Origin: Dysgonomonas sp. 521
GTDB taxonomy: Bacteria > Bacteroidota > Bacteroidia > Bacteroidales > Dysgonomonadaceae
Assembly: GCF_010501055.1 (NCBI RefSeq)
Contig: NZ_QVMO01000022.1
Coordinates: forward strand, 5,948 to 55,140
Direction: 5' to 3'
DNA: 49,193 nucleotides
Shown: piece by piece, positions 1 through 8,673 of the stretch
Layout: each line of letters opens with the position of its first letter
Numbering within the stretch: position 1 is the first letter of the stretch
Made by a program: the position numbers and the translations under genes
Notes under the pieces: generated by a model
The model's database searches: none
What the model saw: the letters and a program-made list of their open reading frames with translations, nothing else
Told to the model about the DNA's origin: nothing

Positions 1-50
1 TTAAGCAAGATTTCCCAATCTGTAGAATGATGAATCTTTCATCACTTCAT

Positions 51-180
51 TCAGCCGGCAAACCGATGGTGGGTCGTACGGCGAAGCGGGGCGCAATGCT
101 TTTTTGCTTACTTTTGGAGCTTTGGCCAAAAGTAAGGTAAGCAATCTGTGATTGCGCGCAGATAGAAAATTAAAGAACGT
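51..180. repeat. Left copy of ~130-bp direct repeat flanking the tolC-like gene
   Basis: This stretch is about 90% identical by eye to 1972-2101 in the same orientation. Inside it is a nested inverted repeat: GCGCAAT pairs with ATTGCGC, and CTTACTTTTGG pairs with CCAAAAGTAAG. It has no credible reading frame. The fold suggests a REP/BIME-like extragenic element or a mobile-element remnant; which one is inference. The first 50 bases of the window hold only a small hairpin (28-44, TGATGAA/TTCATCA). Confidence 0.8.
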
Positions 181-207
181 TTCCAGTAATCAAGTTAAAC
201 GTGATAA

Positions 208-270
208 AAAAAGGTGACAGATAAAAAACAATAAAAAAGCTGTCACATTTGTTTAGTTTGTCACCTTTTT
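208..270. terminator. Long-loop inverted repeat before the tolC-like gene, terminator-like
   Basis: AAAAAGGTGACA (208-219) pairs perfectly with TGTCACCTTTTT (259-270). A third TGTCAC lies inside the loop at 241-246, so two alternative stems can form. The T-run after the right arm resembles an intrinsic terminator for a gene entering from the left, but the 39-nt loop is long. Alternative stems could also point to attenuation. Nothing else is recognisable between here and the start codon at 370. Confidence 0.4.
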
Positions 271-369
271 ATAAATATCTATATAAATACATGACTATAA
301 ACAGTTTATGCAAACAGTAATCAAGAGGCAAATTGAGTAAAAAAGTAACACCATTATAATTCTCAAGGT

Positions 370-1854
370 ATGAACAAGATATATTCCATTATAGCATTAT
401 TCCTCTTTCTATCCGGCACACTACATGCCCAGGATACTATAGTAGTAAGCCTTACCGATGCCATTCAACGTGGTGTTTCATTATCGGTAGACGCCGTTGT
501 AGCACGCAACCAATACAAATCGAGTTATTGGGAATATAAGACATACAAGGCGGAATTGTTGCCGGAGGTCACACTGAACACTACCCTACCCTATTATTCC
601 AAGTCGTACAATGCTTTTCAGAATTCGGATGGAACATATACATTCGTAAGCAACGATTACAGCACTATAGACGCCGGAATATCCGTTACCCAGAATATTC
701 CCCTGACAGGAGCTACAGTCTCGCTCGAAAGCAGCTTCCAACGCTTGCAGCAATATGGAGACAACGGTTCTACCAGATATATGGGAATACCAGCATCTAT
801 AACACTGGAACAACCGATATTCGGCTTCAACCGTGTGAAATGGCTGCAAAAAATAGAACCTGTGAAATATCAGGCGGCGAAGCAACAATTAGTCGCTAAC
901 ATGGAAGATGTGTCGAATACAGCTATCCAGTACTATTTCAACTTACTGTTAGGACAAATAAATATGGAGATAGCCCAACAAAACTTAAAGAATACGGAAA
1001 AACTTTATACGATAGCCGAAGCACGGCGAAAAATCGGACAAATATCAGAGAACGACCTCCTGCAACTACGGGTCTCGCTGTTAAAGGCAGAATCATACCT
1101 CACGGATGCACAGGCCTCACTGAATTCGAGGATGTTCCAGTTACGCTCTTTTCTCGGGTATGGCGAAGATGTTGTTATAAAGCCCGTTATACCCGAAGGC
1201 ATGTTGAACAAAACGCCGTTTCTGTCATATCCTCAAGTTGTTAGCCTGGCAAGGGCAAACAATCCGTTTACCCAAAACGTACAAAAGAGGATGCTGGAAG
1301 CATCACGTGATGTAAGCCAGGCGAAAGCCGACCGGTGGAATGCAAAGCTATTCGTTTCGTTTGGCATGTCGGGACAGGAAGATACATTTGCTCAGGCTTT
1401 CAACAGTAATCATTGGAGAAACAATCAGGTGGTAAATGTAGGGATAAAGATGCCGATACTGGACTGGGGAAAAGGGAAAGGAAAAGTGAAAATAGCCGAA
1501 GCAAACCGCGATGTGGAAAATTCAAAGATAGAGAAAGAGCAAATAGACTTCAATCAGAATGTATATCTGCGGGTACAAAATTTCAACAGCCAGTCGAAAC
1601 AACTGGAACTGGCAAAAGAAACCGATATTATAGCCCAACAGAGATACAATACCTCTATCGAGGCTTTTGTGCTGGGCAAAATAGACGTACTGAACCTGAA
1701 CGATTCGCAGACATCAAAGGACGAAGCCAGACGCAACTATATCGAACAAATGTACCTGCTATGGTCTTATTACTACCAGATACGGAGCCTTACGCTTTAC
1801 GATTTTATTGACAATAAAGAAATTTCAGTCAATTATGATAATATGGTTGATTAA
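370..1854 (+). CDS. TolC-family outer membrane efflux protein
   Basis: The protein is 494 aa with a signal peptide at residues 1-21 (hydrophobic core, then LHAQ). The rest has the TolC pattern: two related halves rich in long helices with repeated Ala/Gln/Asn stretches, the first about residues 25-270 and the second about 280-480. It would form the trimeric outer-membrane channel of a tripartite exporter. No adaptor or pump gene adjoins it here; partners may lie left of the window. In Bacteroidota such a gene often accompanies a MacB-type ABC exporter and an NtrC/kinase pair, and an NtrC/kinase pair does follow at 2427. It is a different branch from the OprM-like lipoprotein at 30511, because it has no lipobox. 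A short AAGG precedes the ATG. Confidence 0.85.
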   Translation: MNKIYSIIALFLFLSGTLHAQDTIVVSLTDAIQRGVSLSVDAVVARNQYKSSYWEYKTYKAELLPEVTLNTTLPYYSKSYNAFQNSDGTYTFVSNDYSTIDAGISVTQNIPLTGATVSLESSFQRLQQYGDNGSTRYMGIPASITLEQPIFGFNRVKWLQKIEPVKYQAAKQQLVANMEDVSNTAIQYYFNLLLGQINMEIAQQNLKNTEKLYTIAEARRKIGQISENDLLQLRVSLLKAESYLTDAQASLNSRMFQLRSFLGYGEDVVIKPVIPEGMLNKTPFLSYPQVVSLARANNPFTQNVQKRMLEASRDVSQAKADRWNAKLFVSFGMSGQEDTFAQAFNSNHWRNNQVVNVGIKMPILDWGKGKGKVKIAEANRDVENSKIEKEQIDFNQNVYLRVQNFNSQSKQLELAKETDIIAQQRYNTSIEAFVLGKIDVLNLNDSQTSKDEARRNYIEQMYLLWSYYYQIRSLTLYDFIDNKEISVNYDNMVD

Positions 1855-1971
1855 TGTGATTCCGTAGCTGGAACTATGTTTATGTATAATCGTTGGACTA
1901 TTATAGACTCCTCTTCGTTCTGGAGTCGCAACGCAATGTCAAGGCAGACGATAGACCCTGCTTATCAGGCG

Positions 1972-2101
1972 TCAGCCGCCAAACCGATGGTGGGTCGTAC
2001 AGCGGAGCGGGGCGCAATGCTTTTTTGCTTACTTTGGGAACTTCGGCCAAAAGTAAGGCAAGCAATCTGTGATTGCGCGCAGCATAATAAATTAAAGAAC
2101 A
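1972..2101. repeat. Right copy of ~130-bp direct repeat flanking the tolC-like gene
   Basis: This is the second copy of the 51-180 repeat, in the same orientation. It keeps the GCGCAAT/ATTGCGC outer arms and the CTTACTTT/AAAGTAAG inner arms with a few substitutions. A 97-codon open frame (1876-2169) runs through it only because the repeat happens to lack stops. Together with the MITE at 2170-2321, this accounts for most of the 570-bp gap between the tolC-like gene and the response regulator. Confidence 0.8.
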
Positions 2102-2169
2102 TAAAGGCGGAACGAAACGAAGTCAATAAGAATCCAATATATAATTGGAGTACTAATCCACATGATTAA

Positions 2170-2321
2170 GAGTCTGTTTAAATTTTATAGCAAATCTTTT
2201 TTATAGCTGTTTTTAGATGGATTTTATCATTTTTGCTAGTAGAACCAACGGTCAGCGGAGCTAATTAGCGGGCTAAACCAAGAGTAAAAAGGGGAAAAGA
2301 CGCTAAAATTTAAACAGGCTC
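2170..2321 (-). mobile_element. MITE copy 1 (152 bp, internally deleted)
   Basis: The inverted ends are GAGTCTGTTTAAATTTTA and, reverse-complemented, GAGCCTGTTTAAATTTTA. TAA lies immediately outside both ends, consistent with a 3-bp target duplication. The orientation is opposite to the other three copies. Relative to them about 62 bp are missing, and the deletion lies between two TTTTAGCG direct repeats present in the longer copies, as expected from slippage. The middle part (GCTCCGCTGACCGTTGG) matches copy 3 and not copies 2 or 4. No coding capacity. The end nearest the response regulator lies 105 nt before its start codon. Confidence 0.85.
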
Positions 2322-2426
2322 TAACTAAAAATCAAAGAAATCTTTGTTAACGATAATCAAATATGCAGGCTTTTTGAAATTGTATAGATTCAATTTATTA
2401 CTTTTATTCATTAAAAATAAAGATTC

Positions 2427-3794
2427 ATGATACTTATTTGCGACGACGATGCTGCCATACGTTCATCTCTTACTCTCGTACTGAAAAGAGCCGGATATGA
2501 TACCGCCAGTGTGTCAACGCCCCAAGAAGCCATTGATTTCGTAAAGTCTACCCCACCCGACCTTATCCTTATGGATATGAATTATACCAAAGGTACAAGC
2601 GGAGAAGAAGGCCTAACCTTACTACGGCAGGTAAAGATATATTGCCCCGGTGTGCCTGTTATCCTCATCACAGCCTGGGGCTCTATCAACCTTGCTGTAA
2701 GGGGTATTCAGGCAGGAGCTTTCGACTTTGTGACCAAGCCCTGGAACAATATGTCTCTATTGAGTACGATTCAGACTGCCATAGAATTAAGAGACGGAAG
2801 CGAGAAAGATAGCGTAGAGAACAGTATTGCACGAAATAATGGGGATACTTTCCACTACGATAAAATTATAGGGAAATCCCCCCTGCTACAAAATGTTTTC
2901 AACACAATTTCGCGTGTAGCCAAAACAAACGCGTCTATACTTATTACCGGCGAAAGCGGTACAGGTAAAGAACTGATCGCCGAAGCCATACACGAAAACA
3001 GCAACCGCAAGAAAGCGCCTTTTGTAAAGGTTAATCTGGGGGGAATATCTCAGTCCCTGTTCGAAAGCGAAATGTTCGGGCATAAGAAAGGAGCATTTAC
3101 AGATGCGCATTACGATAGGGTTGGACGGTTCGAACTGGCAAATAAAGGGAGTATCTTTCTTGACGAAATAGGGGAACTGGACGCCGCCTGCCAGGTAAAG
3201 TTATTAAGGGTCTTACAGGATAAAACATTCGAATCTCTGGGGGATAGTAAACAGAAGCAGGTCGATATACGCGTCATCAGCGCTACTAACCGGAATCTGG
3301 CGGATATGGTCTCAAAGGGTACATTCCGCGAAGATTTATTCTATCGTATCAACCTGATAACCATTCGTGTGCCTGCCCTACGTGAAAGAATAGACGATAT
3401 TCCTCTGCTGGCTAATTATTTTGCTAAAAAACAAGTTGAAATCAATGGTTTGGATAAGATTGAATTTACATCCGAAGCTATCGATTTTCTGAAGAAATTA
3501 CCTTATCCTGGTAATATCAGGGAACTAAAGAATCTGGTAGACAGGGTTATTCTCGTTTCGGGTAAGCACCTGATTACCGACAGTGATTTTAAAGACCAAT
3601 ATATTGAAATTCCCAATACGTTTGCCAGTCTTCCGGATTCTATCTATCCGCTCGATGAACTGGAGAAGAACATGATTGTAAAAGCTATGGAATTATATGG
3701 AGGTAACCTGTCGAAAGTAGCTACTGCCCTCGGTGTAAGCAGGCAGGCGCTTTACAGAAGGCTTGAGAAATATGGGATGAATACTTACGATTGA
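2427..3794 (+). CDS. Sigma-54-dependent response regulator, NtrC family
   Basis: The 455-aa protein has the full three-domain layout. The receiver (about 1-120) has acidic DDD at 6-8, phospho-acceptor D50 and K104. The AAA+ sigma-54 activator domain (about 145-375) has Walker A GESGTGKE at 175-182, the sigma-54 contact loop GAFTDA at 222-227 and Walker B near 241-251. A Fis-type helix-turn-helix lies in the last 35 residues (SKVATALGVSRQALYRR). When phosphorylated it should open promoters bound by RpoN. The kinase at 3800 begins 5 nt after its stop, so the two are surely a pair. Targets are unknown; the upstream TolC-like gene is the usual kind of partner. The weak -7-like TACTTTTA at about 2398 is not convincing. 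Confidence 0.95.
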   Translation: MILICDDDAAIRSSLTLVLKRAGYDTASVSTPQEAIDFVKSTPPDLILMDMNYTKGTSGEEGLTLLRQVKIYCPGVPVILITAWGSINLAVRGIQAGAFDFVTKPWNNMSLLSTIQTAIELRDGSEKDSVENSIARNNGDTFHYDKIIGKSPLLQNVFNTISRVAKTNASILITGESGTGKELIAEAIHENSNRKKAPFVKVNLGGISQSLFESEMFGHKKGAFTDAHYDRVGRFELANKGSIFLDEIGELDAACQVKLLRVLQDKTFESLGDSKQKQVDIRVISATNRNLADMVSKGTFREDLFYRINLITIRVPALRERIDDIPLLANYFAKKQVEINGLDKIEFTSEAIDFLKKLPYPGNIRELKNLVDRVILVSGKHLITDSDFKDQYIEIPNTFASLPDSIYPLDELEKNMIVKAMELYGGNLSKVATALGVSRQALYRRLEKYGMNTYD

Positions 3795-3799
3795 CAGGC

Positions 3800-5098
3800 A
3801 TGAAGTCGAAAATTTTATTTTGGATATTAGCCATCATAGTATTTGGCTCTTTAGTATTTATAGGGCTGATGTTCTTCAGGTCGGACATGTACAAGTTCCT
3901 GCTCATCGAAGGAATCAGCATTATCGCTATTATTTTCTTCATACTATTATACTACAGGCTTATTAAGCCATACCAGATTATTTCGGACGGAATGGAGCTG
4001 CTTAAAGAGCAGGACTTCTCTACCCGCCTTCGCCCCATAGCCAATAGCGAGGCTAATAAGCTAATCGAAATCTTCAACAGGATGATGGATCAGTTGAAAG
4101 ATGAACGTCTTCAGGTAAGGGAGAAAAATCATTTTCTCGATTTATTGATACAAGCCTCTCCCCAAGGTGTAATAATACTCGACTTTGATGATAAGATAAC
4201 CGAGATAAACCCATCATGCCTGCGGCTGCTTAATATTAAGAGTATAGATGATGTCAAAGGAAAAAGGTTAGGAGAATCGGGTATAAATATAGGCGAACAG
4301 TTAGGCAGGCTGGGTAAAGATGATGATGTTGTTATCCGCAGCTCGGGTATAACAATGTTTCGTTGCATACGTTCATCGTTCATAGACAGGGGCTTCGCGC
4401 ATCCCTTTATCCTGATTGAAGAACTAACGCATGAGTTATTGAAAATAGAAAAGAAATCATACGAAAATATTATCCGTATGATGGCGCATGAGGTAAACAA
4501 TTCGGTAGGAGCCGTGAGTTCCACCCTCAATGTTATATCTGATATATTACGGCAAAACGAAAAGAATGAACTGATAGACGTTCTTCCCGCAGTGGATGCT
4601 TCCTTCGACAGGTGCAAGCATCTGGGGCATTTTATCAGCAACTTCGCGGAAGTGGTAAAGATACCTGAGCCTTCGCTATCAGGCGTCAGCATTAATGAAT
4701 TGGCACGCTCTGTAGAATCATTGACCCGGATAGAATGCCAACGCCGGAATATAAATCTGAATTTGAACCTGACAACAGGTAAGGATATCGTCCATATTGA
4801 CAGCATACAATTTGAGCAGGTCCTCGTCAACATTGTCAAAAACGCGTATGAGGCAATCAATTCGGATGGGAGTATAAATATTACAACAACATCCAGTCCT
4901 CTTTCCGTCACCATAGAAAACAATGGCCCTGTCATACCCGAAGAAGTGAAACAGAAATTATTTACGCCATTCTTCACTACTAAACCCACAGGACAGGGGA
5001 TTGGGCTAATGTTTGTCCGTGAAGTACTGATAAACCATCACTGCAAGTTTGACCTAAACTCGAACGATGGCTGGACCAAGTTCGAAATAGAATTCTAG
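3800..5098 (+). CDS. Sensor histidine kinase paired with the NtrC-type regulator
   Basis: The 432-aa protein has two N-terminal membrane helices (about residues 5-26 and 33-53) with almost no periplasmic loop, so it probably senses a membrane or cytoplasmic cue. A HAMP-like stretch (about 55-105) and a PAS-like region (about 110-205) follow. The phosphorylation motif MAHEVNNS puts the His at about 230. The N box (NIVKNAYEAI) and G box (GQGIGLMFVREV) of the ATPase domain are intact. I prefer the ATG at 3800. The in-frame TTG at 3791 overlaps the upstream stop and has no better ribosome site. This is the NtrB/AtoS-like HK class seen next to NtrC regulators; the signal cannot be told from sequence. 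Confidence 0.92.
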   Translation: MKSKILFWILAIIVFGSLVFIGLMFFRSDMYKFLLIEGISIIAIIFFILLYYRLIKPYQIISDGMELLKEQDFSTRLRPIANSEANKLIEIFNRMMDQLKDERLQVREKNHFLDLLIQASPQGVIILDFDDKITEINPSCLRLLNIKSIDDVKGKRLGESGINIGEQLGRLGKDDDVVIRSSGITMFRCIRSSFIDRGFAHPFILIEELTHELLKIEKKSYENIIRMMAHEVNNSVGAVSSTLNVISDILRQNEKNELIDVLPAVDASFDRCKHLGHFISNFAEVVKIPEPSLSGVSINELARSVESLTRIECQRRNINLNLNLTTGKDIVHIDSIQFEQVLVNIVKNAYEAINSDGSINITTTSSPLSVTIENNGPVIPEEVKQKLFTPFFTTKPTGQGIGLMFVREVLINHHCKFDLNSNDGWTKFEIEF

Positions 5099-5203
5099 TC
5101 CTTTGATATCACTTAAAGTAGTCTGTAAAAATTAAAGCAATATTTTCAGATGATAATTGCAGAAACAAAACAGTGTACTGAATATCGTTATACATTATTG
5201 CTT

Positions 5204-5306
5204 GGTAGAAAATAAGATACGGAAACTGGTTGCATTCCTATCGGAATGCGTCCTCTTGTAGACAATTCTCTTTTCTACCGAGCGAATCATTCCTGACGGA
5301 ATGATT
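5204..5306. repeat. Cluster of GGAATG hairpins with an enclosing inverted repeat
   Basis: Two perfect hairpins stand close together: GCATTCC-TATC-GGAATGC (5232-5249) and AATCATTCC-TGAC-GGAATGATT (5285-5306). GGTAGAAAA (5204-5212) pairs with TTTTCTACC (5271-5279) around the first. The first hairpin lies 133 nt after the kinase stop; it is not followed by a T-run, so it looks like an extragenic palindrome rather than a standard terminator. Confidence 0.65.
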
Positions 5307-5323
5307 TATTCTAAATAGATAAT

Positions 5324-5540
5324 AGAGTTTATATTCAATAAGATTATATATGGTTTATTCTCTGTGATTTAATTGCCTCCTGCTTTAGCTGGAGGATAAT
5401 AGTCTAATCAGATAATGGCTTTAGCCAAAATGTTTTGACTAAAGTCGTTTTCTATCTGTATTATTATCCAAGACTTGAAAGTCGTGGCAACTAAAACTCC
5501 TAAAAATATGCATCTTACTCTTTTATTGAATATAAACTCT
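5324..5540. repeat. 217-bp nested palindrome with perfect 18-bp inverted ends
   Basis: The ends are perfect inverted repeats: AGAGTTTATATTCAATAA (5324-5341) and TTATTGAATATAAACTCT (5523-5540). AAT adjoins both outside edges. Moving inward, TTGCC pairs with GGCAA, GGATAATA with TATTATCC, AGATA with TATCT, and the centre is CTTTAG-N-CAAAATGTTTTG-N-CTAAAG. Each half also holds a local hairpin (CCTCC...GGAGG; ACTTGAAAGT). The whole can fold as one long branched stem. There is no reading frame. The type of element is inferred: a REP-like or small non-autonomous mobile element. Confidence 0.75.
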
Positions 5541-5652
5541 AATTAAAAAAATAAAAAAGCAACGATGGATTATGATATGTGAACATTCTCCAATTTTTAT
5601 ACTCTATCATAGCATATCCGTTTTTATTTTTAAAACAATAAATATTTTTAGG

Positions 5653-5660
5653 TACTTTTG
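5653..5660 (+). promoter_or_regulatory. Candidate -7 box TACTTTTG upstream of the lipoprotein gene
   Basis: It matches the Bacteroidota consensus TAnnTTTG exactly, 185 nt before the lipoprotein ATG, so it would give a long leader. No clear -33 TTG lies at the usual distance. A perfect hairpin (AGGTCT-G-AGACCT, 5813-5825) lies 19 nt before the start codon. I see no gene between 5541 and 5844. A fragment at 5733-5750 (CGCCGATTTTCAATT) matches the interior of MITE copies 2 and 4. Confidence 0.35.
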
Positions 5661-5844
5661 TTTCCTACTAGTTGCGAACCAATTGGATTTGTTAAGCGTT
5701 TATCTAATAAATAAGTAATAAATAGAATTGGGCTTCGCCGATTTTCAATTAATGACGCATTCGGAGATATGGGCTGACCTTGTTCTCTACTTACAAATAC
5801 AAAAACAATAATAGGTCTGAGACCTTAATAAAAACTATTATATT

Positions 5845-6105
5845 ATGAAGAAGTTATTTTTTGCTTTGTTTATCGCAGTTACTCTTGCTGCTTGTGGTCC
5901 GGTTTACAATACACAGTTGAAACAAGTAGAGCTGGGTATGACTCAACGTGAGATCGTTTCGTTGATGGGAGAAAAATATTCGGTTGTAGACCAAAAAAGC
6001 AATGGAGACCAAACGCTGGAGTATGTGGATAAATATAAAAACCATTGGTTCTTCGTTTTTGTAAACGGACAACTGAACAAATGGTATAAAGAAACAGATA
6101 ATTAA
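5845..6105 (+). CDS. Small lipoprotein, SmpA/OmlA (BamE)-like fold
   Basis: The 86-aa precursor has a lipoprotein signal peptide with lipobox LAAC (Cys at residue 17). The mature part carries the hallmark of BamE-like and related lipoproteins, a helix starting with GMTQREIVSLMG, followed by beta strands ending in FVFVNGQLNKWY. BamE family members are outer-membrane lipoproteins of about 110 aa; this one is shorter and lone, so membership in the fold is likely but a role in the BAM complex is not shown. It stands alone, followed by a GC-rich hairpin region and convergent pheT. Confidence 0.75.
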   Translation: MKKLFFALFIAVTLAACGPVYNTQLKQVELGMTQREIVSLMGEKYSVVDQKSNGDQTLEYVDKYKNHWFFVFVNGQLNKWYKETDN

Positions 6106-6120
6106 GATTAACAATCAAAA

Positions 6121-6187
6121 AGAAGCCTCCCCAACCCCTCCAAAGGAGGGGCTAAGGCTTCTCCCCAAGGGGAGGATGGGAGGGGCT
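6121..6187. terminator. GC-rich hairpin cluster between convergent genes
   Basis: Stacked inverted repeats lie between the converging lipoprotein and pheT: CCCCTCC-AAA-GGAGGGG inside AGAAGCC...GGCTTCT, then TCCCC-AA-GGGGA. The G+C content contrasts sharply with the AT-rich surroundings. It touches the pheT stop codon. It could act as a two-way transcription block, though there is no T-run; the CCTCCCC...GGGGAGG motif is a common dispersed repeat in Bacteroidota genomes. Confidence 0.55.
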
Positions 6188-6188
6188 G

Positions 6189-8654
6189 CTACCGCAATTG
6201 TGCCCCCAGTTCACTTTCCATTGATCTCTGTATCTTTTGCATGATAGCGTCAATTTGCTTGTCATTCAGGGTCTTTTCGTCATCCTGTAGTATAAAGTTA
6301 ACCGCATAAGATTTCTTTCCTTCCGGCAGGTTCTTCCCTTCATATACATCAAACAATGATACATTCTTTAAAAGCTTCCGCTCGGCTTTATACGCTATTT
6401 TCTCTATCTGGTCGAACAGTATATTCTTATCCAGCAGCAGGGCAAGATCGCGTTTGACGGCAGGGAATTTAGAAATATCAGTATAAGTGATACTGTGTTT
6501 TCTTATTTCCTTCATCAGGGTATCCCAGTTGAGTTCCGCGTAGAATACTTCAGCATTAATATCCTGTACTTTCAGCAGCTTTTTACTTACAATACCCAGC
6601 GTACCCAGCGATTTACCTTTTCCCTTAGCCTGTATGTCGAGCGCGGCGCTAAACATCTCATTGGATGTCTGTACATAATCGTATCTGCTTGCAGGAATGC
6701 CCAGACGGCTTAGTATATTTTCCACATAAGCTTTTAGCTGATATACAGACGTTTTTTCATCAGTAGCAGCCCAGCTGTTGCTGATATTATTGCCACTAAG
6801 CCAAAGTCCGAGGTGGAATTCTTCTGTATATTCTCTCAGATTCTCGCCTTCTACCTTTTTAGAAGCATCATAGAAGTAACAGTTGCCGAACTCATAGAAC
6901 TTAATATCAGGGTTCTGATGATTACGGTTATAGGCTATGCTCTCCAGTCCGCCATATATAAGCGTCTGGCGCATAAGGCTCAGGTCGGTGCTCAACGGAT
7001 TGATTATACGTACACTGCTTGAAATAGGGAATAACTCGGAAGTTATATAATAGGATTCCTTTGTCTGTGAGTTATTCATTATCTCTTTAAAGCCGCCCCC
7101 TGTCAGTTGTTCCGATATAAGGTTTTGCAGGTCATAGCTTTTGTCTGTCGGTGTTTCATACGAAAGGTTCGATTTCAGACTGTCTCCTATCTCAATATTG
7201 TTGTATCCGTATACACGCAGTATATCTTCTATAACATCCACATCGCGCAATACATCTACCCTGTATGTAGGGATGGAAATGGTGAGAGTATCCTCAGTCT
7301 CTTTGTCTATTGTTATCTCCAGACTGTCCAGGATGGATTTAACGGTTTCTTTTTCTATACCTTTGCCTATCAGCGAGTTTACCTTGTCACAAGACAGTTC
7401 TACTACCGGTTTGCTGATCGGATTGGGGTAAACATCCTGTATCGGTCCGGTAAGCTTACCTCCGGCTACTTCCTGTATAAGCAGGGCTGCGCGTTTCATT
7501 ACATAGATGGTATCGTTAGGGTCGCAGCCACGTTCGAAGTGGAACGACGCATCGGTATTTAATCCATGACGGCGTGCCGATTTACGTATCCATGTAGGAT
7601 TAAAATATGCGCTTTCGAGGAATACATCGGTTGTACTTTCGGTAACACCGGAATTAAGACCTCCAAATACACCTCCGATACACATACCTTCCTTATCGTT
7701 ACAGATCATCAGATCCCGCTCGCTAAGGGTGCGTTCTACTTCATCGAGTGTTACAAATTTGGTTCCCTCAGGTAATGTTTTTACGATTACTTCGCCTCCC
7801 GAAATATGAGCCACATCGAAAGCATGAAGTGGTTGTCCCAGCTCTTGCAATACATAGTTGGTCACATCCACCACATTGTTTATAGGCCGTAAGCCAACGG
7901 ATGTAAGCCTGTTTTTCAGCCAGTCGGGGCTTTCGGTTACTTTTACGCCTTTTATAGTTATACCCGAATAGCGTGGGCAGGCCTCTGTATTTTCCACCCT
8001 TACAGGTGTGCCGCCGTCCGGTTCATCTATTTTAAATTTATCTACCGAAGGTTTCTTTAGTACCCCTTTCAGCTTATTTTGCTTGAGATAAGCAGCCAGA
8101 TCACGGGCTACCCCGAAGTGTGAAGCTCCGTCTATGCGGTTTGGGGTGATATCTACCTCGAGTATATATTCGCTTTTTATATTGTAATACTCTTTAGCCG
8201 GAGTACCCACCTTAGCCTCAGCAGGTAAAACAATGATTCCCGCATGGCTTGTGCCTATTCCGATTTCATCTTCGGCGCAAATCATACCGAAAGATTCCGT
8301 ACCTCTGATCTTGGATCTTTTTATCGTAAAGGATTCTTCTCCCGAATATAATTTTGTTCCTACCAGAGCAACTACAACTTTTTGTCCTGCGGCAACATTC
8401 GGAGCCCCGCATACTATTTGCAGGGGTTCGCCCTGTCCTACATTTACAGTTGTAATATGCAGATGGTCGGAGTCCGGATGGTCAGTACAGGTAAGCACTT
8501 CTCCTATAACAAGTCCTTCCAGTCCGCCTTTTATTGTTTCCACTTCTTCTACTCCGCCTGTTTCCAGGCCCAGAGATGTCAGTGCGTCAGCAGTTTCCTG
8601 TGGCGATAAATCGAAATCGAGATATTCTTTTAACCAGTTGTACGAGATATTCAT
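6189..8654 (-). CDS. pheT: Phenylalanyl-tRNA synthetase beta subunit
   Basis: At 821 aa it has the normal bacterial length. It forms the alpha2-beta2 enzyme that charges tRNA-Phe; the alpha subunit is not in this window, as is usual in Bacteroidota where pheS and pheT are apart. Domains in order: EMAP-like tRNA-binding domain (about 40-150, VIGEVLTCTDHPDSDHL), B3/B4 editing domain (about 210-385), B5 DNA-binding-like domain (about 400-475), catalytic-core-like region (about 490-690) and the C-terminal FDX-ACB anticodon-binding domain (about 725-820, ending SELGAQLR). The gene is intact. A MITE ends 19 nt before its ATG, so its leader or promoter must lie in or beyond the MITE. No SD-like sequence stands out in the 19 nt. 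Confidence 0.97.
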   Translation of the reverse strand: MNISYNWLKEYLDFDLSPQETADALTSLGLETGGVEEVETIKGGLEGLVIGEVLTCTDHPDSDHLHITTVNVGQGEPLQIVCGAPNVAAGQKVVVALVGTKLYSGEESFTIKRSKIRGTESFGMICAEDEIGIGTSHAGIIVLPAEAKVGTPAKEYYNIKSEYILEVDITPNRIDGASHFGVARDLAAYLKQNKLKGVLKKPSVDKFKIDEPDGGTPVRVENTEACPRYSGITIKGVKVTESPDWLKNRLTSVGLRPINNVVDVTNYVLQELGQPLHAFDVAHISGGEVIVKTLPEGTKFVTLDEVERTLSERDLMICNDKEGMCIGGVFGGLNSGVTESTTDVFLESAYFNPTWIRKSARRHGLNTDASFHFERGCDPNDTIYVMKRAALLIQEVAGGKLTGPIQDVYPNPISKPVVELSCDKVNSLIGKGIEKETVKSILDSLEITIDKETEDTLTISIPTYRVDVLRDVDVIEDILRVYGYNNIEIGDSLKSNLSYETPTDKSYDLQNLISEQLTGGGFKEIMNNSQTKESYYITSELFPISSSVRIINPLSTDLSLMRQTLIYGGLESIAYNRNHQNPDIKFYEFGNCYFYDASKKVEGENLREYTEEFHLGLWLSGNNISNSWAATDEKTSVYQLKAYVENILSRLGIPASRYDYVQTSNEMFSAALDIQAKGKGKSLGTLGIVSKKLLKVQDINAEVFYAELNWDTLMKEIRKHSITYTDISKFPAVKRDLALLLDKNILFDQIEKIAYKAERKLLKNVSLFDVYEGKNLPEGKKSYAVNFILQDDEKTLNDKQIDAIMQKIQRSMESELGAQLR

Positions 8655-8673
8655 ATATTAATGTTATTATTTA

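Noticed and set aside
1876..2169. 97-codon open frame after the tolC-like gene
   Set aside because: It runs through the ~130-bp direct repeat and ends at the MITE edge; the other repeat copy does not conserve it as a gene, and it has no ribosome site or family features.
4129..4989. 286-codon open frame antisense to the histidine kinase
   Set aside because: It mirrors the kinase codons, has no signal, ribosome site or family features, and the sense frame has all kinase motifs.
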